Shown: positions 1 through 11,864, counted from the stretch's first letter. The stretch is 64,000 bases of DNA from Allium sativum (GCA_030737875.1 CM060915.1:631844786-631908785), one strand, 5' to 3'. A program made the numbers and translations. Notes: a model not told the origin generated them from the letters alone.

Positions 1-64
1 TAACGCTTCACAAAACTTAATGCCTTTCCTTAGTGAGTGACATTAACGGATGTGGGGTGTCATA
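1..64 (+). repeat. Element A 5' LTR, terminal 64 bp
   Basis: It ends in ggggtgtcata (CA changed to TA at the terminus) two bases before the primer-binding site. It matches the 3' LTR tail at 19568-19627, including the taacgcttca and gtgacattaacgg blocks. Confidence 0.88.
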
Positions 65-66
65 CT

Positions 67-78
67 TGGTATCAGAGG
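67..78 (+). other. Primer-binding site of A (tRNA-iMet)
   Basis: TGGTATCAGAG lies two bases after the LTR end. This is complementary to the 3' end of plant initiator methionine tRNA, the usual (-)-strand primer for this family. Confidence 0.85.
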
Positions 79-235
79 TAAAGGTTACCATATTAAATAA
101 AAGTTTTGAATTTTTTTTTCAAAAAGGTTTTAAAAGAAAGCATTTTCATAAAGAAAAATATATTTTGAAAAAAATTCCCCAAAAAGCCATATGTAGTATC
201 CTTCGATCCTTTATCTAAATTTCTTCCTTTTTCAG

Positions 236-1153
236 CATAGGTGGGGAACAAAACATTCCTAATATCTCAGAGGGCATCAGAATACTCAGATGGTTCCGTA
301 GATATTTGGAAGCCACAGCGCCTGCCGAAGGCTAAGGAAATGTTCCTCCCCCGGTTGCACTAGTCATTCCTCCTCCGCCTCCCCTCCAAGAGCAGATAAC
401 TTCACCAAGATCTGCAAGGACTTCCATGCTATAGGAGGAAAACCATTCCATAGAAACGAGACATTCGTAGAAGCTCGGAATTGGCTCAAGGAGACCGAGG
501 ACTTATTTGTAATCTTTGAAGCAGAGGGTATAAGGAAGGTTCAGTTAGCTGCCTGGTTACTGAAGGACGAAGCCTCATTTTGGTGAGAAGTCACTCAAAC
601 TGGATGTCCAATGGAAACTTGGGAAGATTTTAGATAGAGGTTTGAAATGAAATTTCTTTCCCAAGCCAAAAGCAGCATGCAGATAGGGAGATTCTTAGCA
701 CTCAAACAAGGAAACTTGACGGTAAAAGAGTATATGAATAAATTCAACAAGCTAGCAAGGTTCGGTTTAGAGTTGGTGGATACGCCGCACAAAAGGGCTT
801 TGCGGTTTGCTAAAGGGCTGAATGAGCCACTGTATGGTTTAGCCATGTCCCATATTCCAATTGGGGATACTTTTGAAAAGCTTGTCAATATGGCCCTAAT
901 GCATGAGGAAGACAAGGGAGAAAAGAAGGCTGAGGAGACGTCGCAAAATAGGAAGGTGTGGCCCAAGAAGGGGCAGTAGCAACAGCAGAAGAAAGGAGGA
1001 AAAAATTATAAAGTCAAGGATAAGAGAAAATGTCACCATTGTAGGAAGGAAGGTCATCTGGTTAAAGACTATAAGCGAAGGAAGAACTCTTGCTACCACT
1101 GTAGAGAGGCCGGACACTTTGCTAGAGAGTGCCCGAAGAAACAGGGATCATAG
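236..1153 (+). pseudogene. Element A gag remnant
   Basis: Broken capsid/nucleocapsid gene. The N-terminal WFRRYLEA block (about 290-315), a proline-rich linker (355-395) and the ETEDLFVIFE block (about 495-520) are recognisable across stops. The longest open piece is 647-979, carrying the ALKQGNLTVKEYMNKFN and LNEPLYGLAMSHIP blocks typical of retrotransposon gag. Two zinc knuckles follow at about 1030-1135: the first has lost its last cysteine (Tyr instead), the second (CYHCREAGHFAREC) is intact. A TAG at 977-979 interrupts the frame and TAG at 1151-1153 ends it. A TGG to TGA type stop lies near 585. Sister copies are at 11865 and about 28355. Confidence 0.85.
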
Positions 1154-3214
1154 TGACAGTGTCAAAGGACCAGGACTTTTGGAGGGCAGGTGCAGGCTCT
1201 CGCAATCAGTGCTCATGATAGAGGTAGAATTTTTTTTGTGGAAGGTTTAATTTCTCTTTCAAACCATCCTATTAGGACACTTTTTGATTCTGGTGCCTCA
1301 CATTCATTTATATCAAGTTCTGCGGTTGAATCTCTGCACTTAATTACTAGTATAGTGGTGGATCCCATAGTTGTTTCAAACCCCATTAGGTTTTCAGCTC
1401 TTTATCTATGATTTTTCGGGGTTTGAAAATATCTGTGTTAGGCATTGAGTTTGAATGCGATGCGTATGTGCTCGGGTTTATGGGCTATGGGTTGATTCTA
1501 GGAATGGATTGGCTCACCACGTATGGTGCCATTCTGGATTGCGAGAAGAGGGTTGTTAGGTTTTTGACTTATCATGGGAGAACCATCGAGATTTCATGTG
1601 ATCCACAAGGGTCGATTATGCTTAGTTTCCTAGAGTCTCTTGATGCATCTATCGACGATCTGCAATTTGTTCCCATAGTCCGAGATTTTTCCAATGTTTT
1701 TGATGAGGTTCGGGGTTTACCACTGAGGCACAAGATCGACTTTCATATATATTTGGTGGACAATGCAAAGCCAGTTGGATTGCCAGTGAGCCACATGGCT
1801 TCGAAAGAAAGGAGGGAGAAGAGTAAGCAAGTAGGGGAGCTGCTTGAGAAAGGGTTTATCAAACGAAGCATATCTGAATGGGGTGCTCCAGTAATATTCG
1901 CAACTAAGCCGGTCGTTTGTGTGTTGATTATAGAGAGTTGAATAAACTCACTAAGAAGAATAGGCACCTGCTTCCAAGGATTGATGATTTATTTGATCAG
2001 CTTGTTGGTGCCTCGGTATTTTCCCAGTTAGACTTGGCCATGGGGTTCCATCAGTTGAGGGTGGGTGAGGACAGCATAATAAGACTGCCTTTAGAACTCC
2101 AGATGGTTTCTTTGAATGGCTAGTTATGCCTTATGGGCTGACGAATATACCCACCTACTTTGTTGATCTGATGAGTAGGGTGTTTCGGGAGTTCCTAGAT
2201 AAATTTGTTGTAGTCTTTGTCGATGATATTTTGTTCTTCTTCAAAAGTGAAGAAGAGCATGCCTAACATTTTCAGAGAAGTTTTAAAAACTCTCTGTGAC
2301 CATCAGCTTAAAGCAAAATTCTCCAAATTCCATTTTTGGAGAAAAGAGGTGAGATTCTTAGGGTTGTGGTCTCCAAAGAAGGGATAGCTGTAGATCCCGC
2401 GAAGGTGGTTACAGTGCAAGATTGGCAGATTCCTAAAAATGCAACCAAGATGAGAAGCTTTCTTGGGTTAGCAGGTTGCTATAGGAAGTTCATTAAGGAC
2501 TTCGCAAAGATATCGTCCCCACTCACCATGCTGACGAAGAAGAACTTGAAATTTTTGTGGGATATAGACTGTGACATTGCTTTCCAACAACTGAAGAGGG
2601 CACTGACAACAGCCCCAGTCTTGCCCTTGCTTGACGGGAGTAAGGTGTTTACCATTTACATTAATGCATGTGGTACAGGACTTGGTGCGGTTCTAATGCA
2701 AGAAGGGAAAGTAGTGTGTTATGGGGGTAGACAGTTGAGAGTCCATGAAATGAACTACCCCACCCATGATTAGAGATAGCTGCCATAGTATTTGCGCTAA
2801 AGACGTAGCGTCATTATTTACTTAGAAAGAAGTTCGAGTTATACACCGATCATAAATCTCTCAAATATCTGTTCTCGTAGAAAGATCTCGATTTAAGGCA
2901 ACAACAATGGATGGAGTTTCTAGCATCTTATTTTTAAGATTTCTTATACCCTTGGAAAGGGTAATGTGGTGGCAGACGCACTAAGTAGGCAAAGGGTGGC
3001 CTTGAGTCCTCTGTTTGTGGAAAGAAAGAACTTGGAGTTCATATCAGCTTTTGATTTTAGACCCTCCATCGAGATTTTTCCTGATTTGTTTGCATCCTTG
3101 GAGATATGACCGACTCTTATGGACTAGATAGGAGCTTCGCAACAAGGTGACCCACAGATTCTAGACATCATGGATAAGCTCAGAAGAGGGGAGACTTCTA
3201 GTCACCTCAGTAGA
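1154..3214 (+). pseudogene. Element A pol remnant, part 1 (PR-RT-RNaseH)
   Basis: The aspartic protease motif DSGASHSFIS is at 1286-1315, and the frame shifts near 1405. The reverse transcriptase runs from about 1690. A deletion near 1905 removes the residues just before the [10 protein letters not shown] block and shifts the frame, and a second shift lies near 2080. The catalytic FVDD is still present at 2216-2227. RNaseH begins at about 2640, but the first catalytic Asp of TDA is replaced by Asn, and stops occur at 2771 and beyond. The connection region after RNaseH runs to 3214, where the 1145-bp insertion begins. Reading resumes at 4365. Homologous intact blocks are in elements B (13029 on) and D (29632 on). 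Confidence 0.88.
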
Positions 3215-3944
3215 TGTAATGACCCGGGTTTTTGAGGACTTTGGTTATCGACATAAACACGATGTCGATAACCAAAACCCCAAAAAATACCAGTCATTTA
3301 GTGAAAGAAATTAGAGGGTGAGGATAGATAAGATAAAAAATTAGAATAGAAGAAGAAGAAGAACACAATATCAGAGTAACACGAATCTCACAGCGGAACG
3401 AATAAATATATTTCATAACATAACTTTGAAATACAAATCTGTACTTGAATATACATATCATTATCAAAGTACAGCACTTACAACACAGCGGAAATAACTA
3501 TAGCTATATGATCCTGAAGCCTCCTGCTCTAAGCTCTTCCAGTATATCTATAAATCCCGACTACTTGACTGCTCGTACAAAATTGGGCACCCAAGAGTTT
3601 AGGATTTACAGATATACTGGAAGAGCTTGGAGCAGGAGGCTTCAGGATCATATAGCTATAGTTATTTCCGCTGTGTTGTAAGTGCTGTAATTTGATAATG
3701 ATATGTATATTCAAGTACAGATTTGTATTTCAAAGTTATGTTATGAAATATATTTATTCGTTCCGCTGTGAGATTCGTGTTACTCTGATATTGTGTTCTT
3801 CTTCTTCTTCTATTCTAATTTTCTATCTTATCTATCCTCACCCTCTAATTTCTTTCACTAAATGACTGGTATTTTTTGGTGTTTTGGTTATCGACATCGT
3901 GTTTATGTCGATAACCAAAGTCCTCAAAAACCCGGGTCATTACA
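3215..3944. repeat. 730-bp near-perfect palindrome (inverted repeat)
   Basis: The left arm (3215 to about 3557) and right arm (about 3601-3944) are reverse complements over about 343 bp with only scattered differences, separated by a spacer of about 43 bp. Each outer end reads TGTAATGACCCGGG into the arm. A sub-hairpin (GGTTATCGACAT ... ATGTCGATAACC) sits near each end, at about 3242-3272 and 3887-3920. A transcript crossing it would fold into a very long duplex. Confidence 0.88.
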
Positions 3945-4359
3945 GTTCCACTAGAAAGATATACTCCACCAGCTCCACACGTTTCTTGTTTCACAGAAAT
4001 CTGGCTTAAAACGAATCCTGTACATTCAGTTGAAGTTCAAATCGCTAATTTACGAACTGCAGCGCCATTTCAAGCTCGATTTTAATTATAATATAATTAT
4101 ACGTTCAAACTGTCGTTATATAATATATTCGTTATTCAAATTCAATTCCAAGCTGAATTAAATATCACAGATGATCCAGTTCACACCATATCGCCATTTC
4201 AGCCAATTTTGATTATTTCAGAATTAAATATATTATTTAATTATTATTTTAATTAAATATTCACCATTATTTAATTAAACCACCATTTAATTCACTATAT
4301 CACTATTTAAATAATTAAATAAATTAATTATAATACCTCTGTCAATGCGGGTCATTACA
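3215..4359. mobile_element. 1145-bp LTR-like insertion in A pol (solo-LTR-like) with TSD
   Basis: It is flanked by 5-bp duplications GTAGA (3210-3214 and 4360-4364), and removing it restores the codons joining the A connection region to INT. The termini are TGTAATGACCCG and CGGGTCATTACA, so the unit has the TG...CA ends and 5-bp TSD of an LTR retrotransposon, but also a perfect 12-bp terminal inverted repeat. No coding capacity is seen. The right third (3945-4359) is very AT-rich with aattaaat runs. The left two thirds is a giant palindrome annotated separately. The most economical reading is a solo LTR whose internal part became an inverted duplication. A foldback transposon is the alternative, although the 5-bp TSD and TG...CA ends favour the LTR origin. 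Confidence 0.7.
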
Positions 4360-5377
4360 GTAGATATGCCATAGATGAAAAAGGGTGGTTGCGACGAGAC
4401 GGAAAGCTTTATGTTCCTCAAACTGGAAGCTTGATAAAGGCTGTCCTAGAAGAAGCCTACCATTCTAAGATGACCATTCATCCAGGCGGTGATAAGATGT
4501 ATAGAGATATGAAGAGGATTTTCTTTTGGGCTGGGATGAAGAAAGATGTGGCCGAATTTGTTACTCAATGTTTAGTTTGCCAGCAAGTCAAAGCTGAGCA
4601 AAAGAAGCCCGGTGGATTACTTCATCCGTTCGAGGTTTCGCAGTGGAAATGGGCGAGCGTCTCTATGGATTTCATAGATGGTTTTCCTAGATCGAAAAAG
4701 GAAACACCAGTATCAGGGTTGTGGTAGATATACCCACTAAGAGCGCTCACTTTATTCCAGTTAAGAGTAGAGGACGACATCATGGTTGGCAGCAATTTAT
4801 ATTCGTGAGATAGTTCGTCTTCATGGAGTACCTTCTAGCATCATGAGCGATCATGACCCCATCTTTACCAGCGAATTTTGGAGGAGCTTGCAAGAAGCAT
4901 TAGGTACATAGTTGTGTTTAAGCACCTCTTATCATCCTCAGAACGATGGACAGACAGAGAGGGTGAACAAGATTCTTGAATATCTTTTGAGACTGTGTAT
5001 CCTAGACTTCGGAGGGACTTGGGAAGAGCATATTCCTTTAGTAGAGTTTGCCTATAATAACAGTTTTCAAGCTAGCATCGGCATGGCACCCTTCGAAGCA
5101 TTGTACTGCAGTTACCATTGAGCTGAGTGTGTTGGAAGAAGTCGAAGTGGAACGTGAGGCGACAATCAGGCGAATCCCTACCCGTATTCTGGGATTAGAA
5201 GTTAAGAAGCTACGCAATAAAGAGATCAAGTTGCTAAAAGTTCAATGGGGAGATAATCCAGAGGATGCGACTTCGGAAACCGAAGACAAGATTCGTGCTT
5301 CGTACCCTTTCCTTTTTGAGGGTATGTTCTTAACTCCTTTTTCCAAAGTTTTATTAATGCTTGTTTCTATCATTTGA
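4360..5377 (+). pseudogene. Element A pol remnant, part 2 (INT, chromodomain-like tail)
   Basis: The INT zinc-binding region ([11 protein letters not shown] ... CLVCQQ) is at about 4455-4585. The core follows with a frameshift near 4720 and a TAG at 4909-4911. The open piece 4912-5121 carries the GQTERVN catalytic Glu region. At about 5110 the sequence jumps from the EALY motif of the core directly to the LEEVEVER block of the C-terminal tail. Relative to element B, about 400 bp (the rest of the INT C-terminus with its GPF region) is deleted. The tail (about 5125-5330, VQWGD ... YPFLFEG) resembles the degenerate chromodomain of Tekay-type chromoviruses. Confidence 0.85.
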
Positions 5378-5935
5378 GTATATCTTATCCGTAATATTTT
5401 TTGACCTTTAGATAGGAATCCTATGGATGTAAACATGTGTTTGAAACATGTTATGCTAGATGGATGCAAGTGGATGCAAGTTTTTGCTAATGGTTGCATT
5501 TAAATGCATATACACACACATTAGGCACTAAGATCGGCTCAATCACTTTCATACTGCATATGGATGTGTGTGCATTTTCTTCTCTTTATGGATGGAAATG
5601 GATGTATTAGCATATGGATATTGCATTTGGACAAATGAGTGTGCACACATATAGAGATTACATGTTATAATAGGAATATTTGCATATATATTGGATTCAT
5701 GGCTCTAACATGCATTGCATTAAGGAGGTTAACTGAATCAGTAGACCGCCTGATCTTTCGCATTAGTGTTGGGATATATACACACACCATTGCATATATT
5801 CATAAAAGCATTAGAGGTCTGTAAGGACAATGGATGCCAGTGATTGTTGGATGAGTAAATGGATGATGGATGGTAGGATACGCATTCTTCTCAACTTAGA
5901 GATTTCAGGGACGAAATCCTTTTAGTAGGGGAAAA
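5378..5935 (+). other. Element A 3' untranslated region with hairpins and polypurine tract
   Basis: Non-coding segment between pol and the 3' LTR, clearly homologous to those of B, D and E. It contains an AACATGT/ACATGTT inverted repeat (5432-5452), runs of tggatgcaagtgg and cacacac, a small hairpin at 5727-5747 (GGTT/GACC outer stem, ACTGA/TCAGT inner) framed by two GCATTA boxes, the block gggacgaaatcc, and a purine tract at 5923-5935 just before the LTR. Confidence 0.75.
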
Positions 5936-6235
5936 TGTAACACCCCAAATTTTTAATAACACTAAAAGAGGATAAATTAAATAATAATTAGTTTAATATT
6001 CATAATTAAGGAAAACGAACTGCGCCATCGCGTCCATCTCGAAATTCTGGTCAAGATAGACATTTGGTTCGCGTAAAACGGACAATGTATAAAGAAGTTA
6101 TGAGGGTATTAACTTTGTATACACGCAGAAAGAACATATATACACATATGAGTCGCATATGAGTCAGATATGAGTCAGACCCTATCCTGAACAGTTCGAA
6201 AATAAAAAATTCATCAAGGCGACAAACTTCCCACT

Positions 6236-6386
6236 CTAGGGGGTTGACCCCCCTAGAGGGGTGTCGACACCGGGGTCGGGTTCCCTTAATGGGTGTCGAC
6301 CTATGGGTCGACCCACCCACAGGGGTGTCGACACCCCTAGGGATGAGGTGGCAGTCGGTTTCAGAGGGTTCTGCAGCTGTATATAT
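6236..6386 (+). promoter_or_regulatory. Element A LTR: GTCGAC-rich palindrome cluster and TATA-like box
   Basis: Repeated gtcgac and ccccctagagggg palindromes lie within about 110 bp, including gtgtcgacac twice. They are followed by TATATAT at 6380-6386. The same arrangement occurs upstream of the TATA box in B, D and E. Confidence 0.5.
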
Positions 6387-7456
6387 GTGTCCAATTCTCC
6401 TATTTCTTCATTGGAAATAATGGGAGCCAAATGCTGCCGATGTGCGAACTGAGACAGATTCATTTTTTTTCAAAAACATTCAACTTTGCAAAGAAAATCC
6501 TGAAATTCGGGATCCATTCTCCCTATTCTCTAAACTAACGCAGTGAGTTTCTAGTTTCTCTTAGGTTTAAATAAAGAAAAGTAAATTGTGAAAGACCGTG
6601 AATTGGATATGTTGTAAACTATGAATCTATGCTATTGTTAAATCTTATACTATTTCTTGATGGATCTACACCTTTAGATCCAATACAATTATGGTTATTC
6701 TATTATGTTACCTATGTGGATCTTGACTTGTAACTATGTTGTGGTGAATGTAAATCTATTAATTTGGACAGTTGCAACATTGGTTAGATCTAAATCTTTA
6801 TGTAAATCACTTTTCACTTGTCATATTGCGATCAACTTAAATGTGTTGTAAGTTGGACATGTGAACAGACATTTAGATCTAAACATGCTACTATGTCATT
6901 CTAATGGTGTTAGATCTATTTTAACCTCTAGATTTGAATTATGTGATCTAAGTTATCACCTTGTGTTATCATGTTAGATCTAAACCAATTGGACATCTAA
7001 ACCGCTAATTTAGATCTTACTATGCTTAATCTGACATCGTAGTTATGTTAGAATCAATTGACTGCCACCAGTTCATCAGTTTTATGTCCACCTTGTTATG
7101 ATGTTAATTACATGTCCATGCCAGTATGTATGTTCACCTTATCATCATGCTAGTTAATGCCAAGATGATCCCTTTGGTTATATTCCCATTATTTTCCCTA
7201 TTATCGTTTATGACTAGGCCATTGACTAGCCTAGGCATGCCACCAGTTTATGAGTGCGCTAGTTAGGAAACGGGGGAAAAATGGTTAATATTGGCATAAT
7301 TTGAATATGAACATTTTTGGACATATAATTCAAATTATTGGGTAAAATGGGCATTAACACCTATAAAGGGAAAGGATTAATTAATTGATTAATTAATTAA
7401 TAATGGAATATCTAGTAATTGCAATTAGGAATTGTAATTGTACTTATGACACGACG

Positions 7457-7649
7457 TTAGGTTGCATTAGTGGTGGAAGTCTACCCGGACCCGATCAGCG
7501 TATCCAGAGCCACTAATGTTGAACCTAATGTTGGAGGTCTAAGTACGCAAATACGAATCGGGCTAAGGCACGAGGTTACGCCCAACTGTGTAATAAGTCT
7601 ACCCGGACCCGACCGGCATATCCAACATCCACACGTTGTAGGCTTAATG
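7457..7649 (+). other. Element A LTR tandem stem-loop pair
   Basis: Copy 1 (7457-7528): arms TTAGGTT/AACCTAA and ATTAGTGG/CCACTAAT surround a core with tctacccggacccg and tatccag. Copy 2 (7573-7649): arms ACGCCCAACTGTGT and ACACGTTGTAGGC pair imperfectly around the same core. Copies start 116 bp apart. Arms differ from those in B, D and E but remain complementary. Confidence 0.75.
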
Positions 7650-8928
7650 TTGGATGTCTAGCCCACTATAAACCATAAATGGACATAGTAATGAATTGGA
7701 CTACTTTACCAAATCTAATCCATAGGGATTGTATGATTATGAAATAAGGTTAGGGTTAAGTAAATTGATTGGAATAGTGGATGGGTTAAGCAAATTTGGA
7801 GGGGGTGGGTAATATTTACATATAGGCCCACAAGCATAACCCGATAAGATTATGTAATTAAAGACACCTAGTGGTATACATAACCAGAGGAAAGTATAAA
7901 AGTTATGTAATTAAATACACCTTTTAGGGTAAGCATAACTGGTATAGGGCTATGTAATTAAAGACACCTAGTGTTATACATAGTGAGTGAAAAACCTTGT
8001 GGGGGGATACAAAACAAAGGGGAGAGCTTGTGTCATATTGTGTGGGATCCATTTCAAGCAGTAGCCCGGAGTAAGTATCAAATGAAATGCTCCATACTAG
8101 GCGGAGAGGGGACATGCTTACTGACTGATTGAAAGTGATCCAAACATGGAGGACGGTGTAAACTGACCATGCCATGTGCGTGCATGAGCCAGGCAGAGGG
8201 GGATAAGACGACCGTGACACCAATAGATAAGGGGCTGTGCATATAAGTGATAGGTTGCCACTGTAGGACGTGATACATCCTACCTGGGGTCGACACAAAG
8301 TATCTATGAAGTAGGGAGCCGATCGATTAGGATAGTGGTTAGGGTTTATTTGGACATATTTCCTAAGTATACCACCTTATAGTAGAAGGGATCATCTCAT
8401 TCTAGTTATACTAGCAATAGTGCAAAGTACTCATTAGAGAAGTGTATAAAGCTTACCTTGTCTACCTTGTCACACATGCCATTTATGTAGTAATCTCTCT
8501 TATCCAGTTTATATGCCTATCATGTTACTTTTATTTATTTACTAGCTAAAAGTAACTAGACTCGTCAGACTTTATGTCTAACCTTTTGTTTCTCCTTCTT
8601 TGTCGTTTCCCTCCCCCCTCCCCAGGTTCTCAGGGAGGAAACACTTAGGCTTAGTCAGGACCCAGATATCATCTTGCTAGGAGCTACTTCTGAAGTATGG
8701 CTCAAGTTCTTGTCTCTACTATGGCTTAACTCTTTCAATTGGGGAGTTATGCTTTTTATATTCTTATGTACTCTGATGGTGCAAGATAGAATTTATTTTG
8801 TGTAATGGTTTTTATGACTTATGGTATTGTGGACCATGGTATTATGATTTATGTTTGAAATAAAAAATTAAATTTCCGCTGCTAATTTGTTTATATCTGT
8901 CTTGTAATTATTTTGTGTCTTTTTACCT

Positions 8929-8933
8929 ATAAC
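8929..8933. repeat. Left target-site duplication of element B
   Basis: ATAAC immediately precedes the TG of B; the second copy is at 19563-19567. Original A LTR reads through ...cctATAACgcttc. Confidence 0.93.
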
Positions 8934-9203
8934 TGTAACAACCCGTATTTTTATAACATGTAATAACCATAAATCAAGGCAGAATTAATTTTTAAAATAA
9001 GAACCAAGGGAAACGGGTTACGCCATTGCGTTCGTCTCGAAATTCTTCTTGGAAACGAGTCCAAGTTTTCGAAAATCGGAGTCCGTATAACCAAGTTATG
9101 ACCTTTCAAAGTTTTCAGAAGTTTTCAAGTTCAAAACAGCTCAATTCGAATTCAAATTTCGAATTTCAAACCTCAGAATGGACTAGGTGGGAAATTTCCC
9201 ACC

Positions 9204-9376
9204 CAGGACCAGGTCGACCTGGGGGTCGACTATGTAGTCAACCTTCCCAGGACCAGGTCGACCATAGTGTCGACCTGGGGGTCGACCTGGTGGCCGAGTC
9301 CACTTTTGAAGCTGGATTCACTCTGATGTTTCTGGCCTCGCTTCTGTCTACATTCGTTGACCTGACCCTATATATA
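9204..9376 (+). promoter_or_regulatory. Element B 5' LTR: GTCGAC cluster and TATA box
   Basis: Several ggtcgacc and gtcgact motifs in under 100 bp are followed by TATATATA at 9369-9376 and a ctctctacaca stretch that is a plausible transcription start region. The copy in the 3' LTR is at 17070-17237. Confidence 0.55.
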
Positions 9377-10281
9377 CAACCCCTCACACTAGTCTCTCTA
9401 CACAAAATTCTTTCTGACCTTATGCTGCTCTAATTCTGGTTGAAAAGTTAGAGAAAGGGACTACTTCTTCTACGTCGAAACTACGTTGCTGATTTGGGGA
9501 TTTCTGTTAAGACTTGACTAAGCATATAAAGATTCAACATCGACTCTCTTTTTCTAATTCTCGAACCACGATCTGTAAGCCCCAGTTATTTTTAGATTTA
9601 AACTATAAATGTAATATGAATATGTTGTAAATTGAAATTGGACCTATGTATGATGACTGTTTTACATCCATTCTTGTTCATCTTGGATCTTGACTCTTGG
9701 ATATTACTATGACATTGATTTGGGGCCTATTCATGTTGTAAATCAAAAAGAAAAACCCCTCATATTATCATGTTGAATCTGCTATTAGTCACAAGTTTAT
9801 GACTATCACCTTATGTCAATCGCTACCATGACTATACTATCACCTTATGTCAATCGTTACCATGACTATACTATCACCTTATGACAACTGTTATCTTGAC
9901 TAGTACCTCAATTTGCTAGATTTGGAATCTTTATATTTGAGGCCAATATTCCATATGCCAGTAATGTTATAATCTTTTATCTCAAATCATACCATGCTAT
10001 GCTAGTAATCACTTTTGCCACCTTATACCCGTCCCTTTTTATGGTATACCCTAATTAGATTTATTTGTATCGATTCGAGCTTACGTGCGATGGGAATACG
10101 ATTTGGGTAGACTAGGTAAAACACGAATTGACTTTGAACATGATTGTTATTATAACTTGAACCTGGATATGGACATGAACTTGACACGATTTGACATGAA
10201 ACATCACTCGACATGAATTTTGACATGAAAACTTGAACGTGGGCATGACAATTAGATAAACTTGAAAATGGCCAACTCGAG

Positions 10282-10464
10282 GTTGGGTTGAGTTTGCAGT
10301 GTAAATCTGCCCGGAACCACCCGCCAAATCCAGTGACTGCAAACAATAGGATCCAATGTGGGTAGTTGGTCATATCGCACGAAAAACCCGAGGTTAGACT
10401 ATGTTGTGGTGTGAATCTGCCCGGAACCGCCCGACAAATCCAGTAACCACAACAGTTAGTCTAA
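10282..10464 (+). other. Element B 5' LTR tandem stem-loop pair
   Basis: Copy 1 (10282-10357) has the perfect arm pair GTTTGCAGT/ACTGCAAAC. Copy 2 (10394-10464) has TTAGACTA/TAGTCTAA plus GTTGTGGT/ACCACAAC. Both enclose the core atctgcccggaacc ... aaatccag. The two copies in one LTR have different but internally complementary arms. Confidence 0.85.
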
Positions 10465-11684
10465 TGCGAGAGGTTGGGGTGCACTAATGAATTAATTCCA
10501 CATGATATGGTTAAGTCATGAACCACTTGAATATACTTAACCAACTTGACACGATGATTTGATAGGGTTAAGTCATGAACCGCTTGAACACACTTAACCA
10601 ACTTGATACATGATCTGGATAGGGTTAAGTCACGAATTTGAATGACAACACTTAACCCATTAGAAACCCTAGTTACGCGGTCTTTTTCAGCAGTAACCCA
10701 CTTGGATGTATCACGATACCCTGGAACTAGGCAGGGTGGGGCACGATTACTGGGCTGATTGTAAGCGACCAGAACGACGGCTGAGTAGGTGCGCCATTGT
10801 AGGTTCAGGCGGACTATGGTCGTGCACGTAGTCCGGAGTTGAAAAAGCAGGCATTGGGCACCCGTAGATTTACACTGTGCGTGCTTGATTCGTGTCGATG
10901 GTTGGCACCATAGGACTTGATACACCCTATGGTGGACCTAGCACAGGTAACTACATTTCAGGATAGGGCCGTATGACACATACACATGATGAGCTAGGAC
11001 TTGTAGGGAGCCGATCGATTAGTAGATCGTACCGTAGGACCCCGTAATGGGTCACTTCACGATACTGGGCCAAGGGATCATTTCATGATTAATACTTGAC
11101 ATGGGTTAGAACACTAGTATAGTTGGTGCAGCGAACCTTGAATATGCGATGCTAGACTTGACTTATCTTATTATCTTAATTATCCTACCAGTTCTGTTAT
11201 CATCCTTATGTTTAATTCTAGTTTTCACATATCATGTTACCTTTACTAGTTTTCATACTCAAAGTCACTAGGGCTTACTAGTCTTTATGACTGACCCTTT
11301 TTCTTTCGTTTCCCCCCAAGGTTCTCAGGGAGGAAACACTAGCTCTTAGCTTGGACTTAGCTTGCTTTCTGACAGCTCATGTACGGTTTGGTCTTGAGCT
11401 ATGCTATGGCTGCTTCTGCTATTTATGGGGAATAATTTACTCTTGTTATCTTAAGTTTATGCTTCTTTATTTGGAACTTGATGTAATGGAATAATTTGTA
11501 TCTTGGATATATGAGGTTTTGACTCTTTTCTTGAAAGAAATAAAAAGTTGGTTTTCAATTTCTACCGCTGCTTTATTTATGTTCTGCCTTATGATATCTC
11601 TGTTCATGTTTACCTAGATAATACTCCACCAAAACTAGTGCATTCCCTTTGTGAGTGACCCTAGCGGAGGTGGGGTGTTACATT

Positions 11685-11696
11685 TGGTATCAGAGG
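11685..11696 (+). other. Primer-binding site of B (tRNA-iMet)
   Basis: TGGTATCAGAGG lies two bases after the LTR end. It matches the initiator tRNA-Met primer complement. Confidence 0.88.
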
Positions 11697-11864
11697 AGAA
11701 GGTTACCAGGCTGGGCAAAAGTTTTAAAAACCTTCAGAAACTATTTTCAAAACCATTTATAAAGAAGCATTTTTCAAGAAAAGTTTTATGTTTAAAAAGG
11801 CTATTCCCCAAAAGCCATTAGCACTTCCCTTTGTTTCCTTGTTTGAATCTTTTTGTTTTTCAGC

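Larger units (their letters stand above)
5936..8933 (+). repeat. Element A 3' LTR, first part
   Basis: It starts TGTAACACCCC after the purine tract and is interrupted by element B at 8934. The rest of this LTR is at 19563-19627, giving about 3058 bp in all. It contains a GTCGAC-type cluster and TATA-like box, a tandem pair of stem-loops (7457-7649), a conserved gggagccgatcgattag block (about 8306), and an AATAAA at 8859-8864 followed by the ccgctgctaat box shared with the other LTRs. No protein-coding gene is supported here. Confidence 0.88.
8934..11682 (+). repeat. Element B 5' LTR
   Basis: 2749 bp, TGTAACAACCCG ... GGGGTGTTACA. It contains the GTCGAC cluster and TATA box (9204-9376), tandem stem-loops (10282-10464), the shared blocks ggcagggtggggcacgatta (about 10729) and gggagccgatcgattag (about 11006), and AATAAA at 11539-11544. 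TATA to AATAAA spans about 2.17 kb, so the R region would make up most of this LTR. Confidence 0.93.

Noticed and set aside
903..1250. Arg-rich 115-codon plus-strand frame
   Set aside because: Shadow frame of the Lys/Arg-rich gag and zinc-knuckle region of A.
3445..3714. Mirror-image open frames on both strands starting MNIHIIIK
   Set aside because: They are the two arms of the 730-bp palindrome read in opposite directions, not genes.
8291..8298. Overlapping minus-strand frames 7924-8298 in A LTR as genes
   Set aside because: No start context, no homologous frame in sister LTRs, and located within the non-coding LTR body.
10461..10925. 154-codon minus-strand open frame in B 5' LTR, repeated at 18329-18793 in the 3' LTR
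   Set aside because: Conservation between the two copies only reflects LTR duplication. The frame overlaps the structured conserved LTR blocks, has no recognisable domain and is not preserved in D or E.
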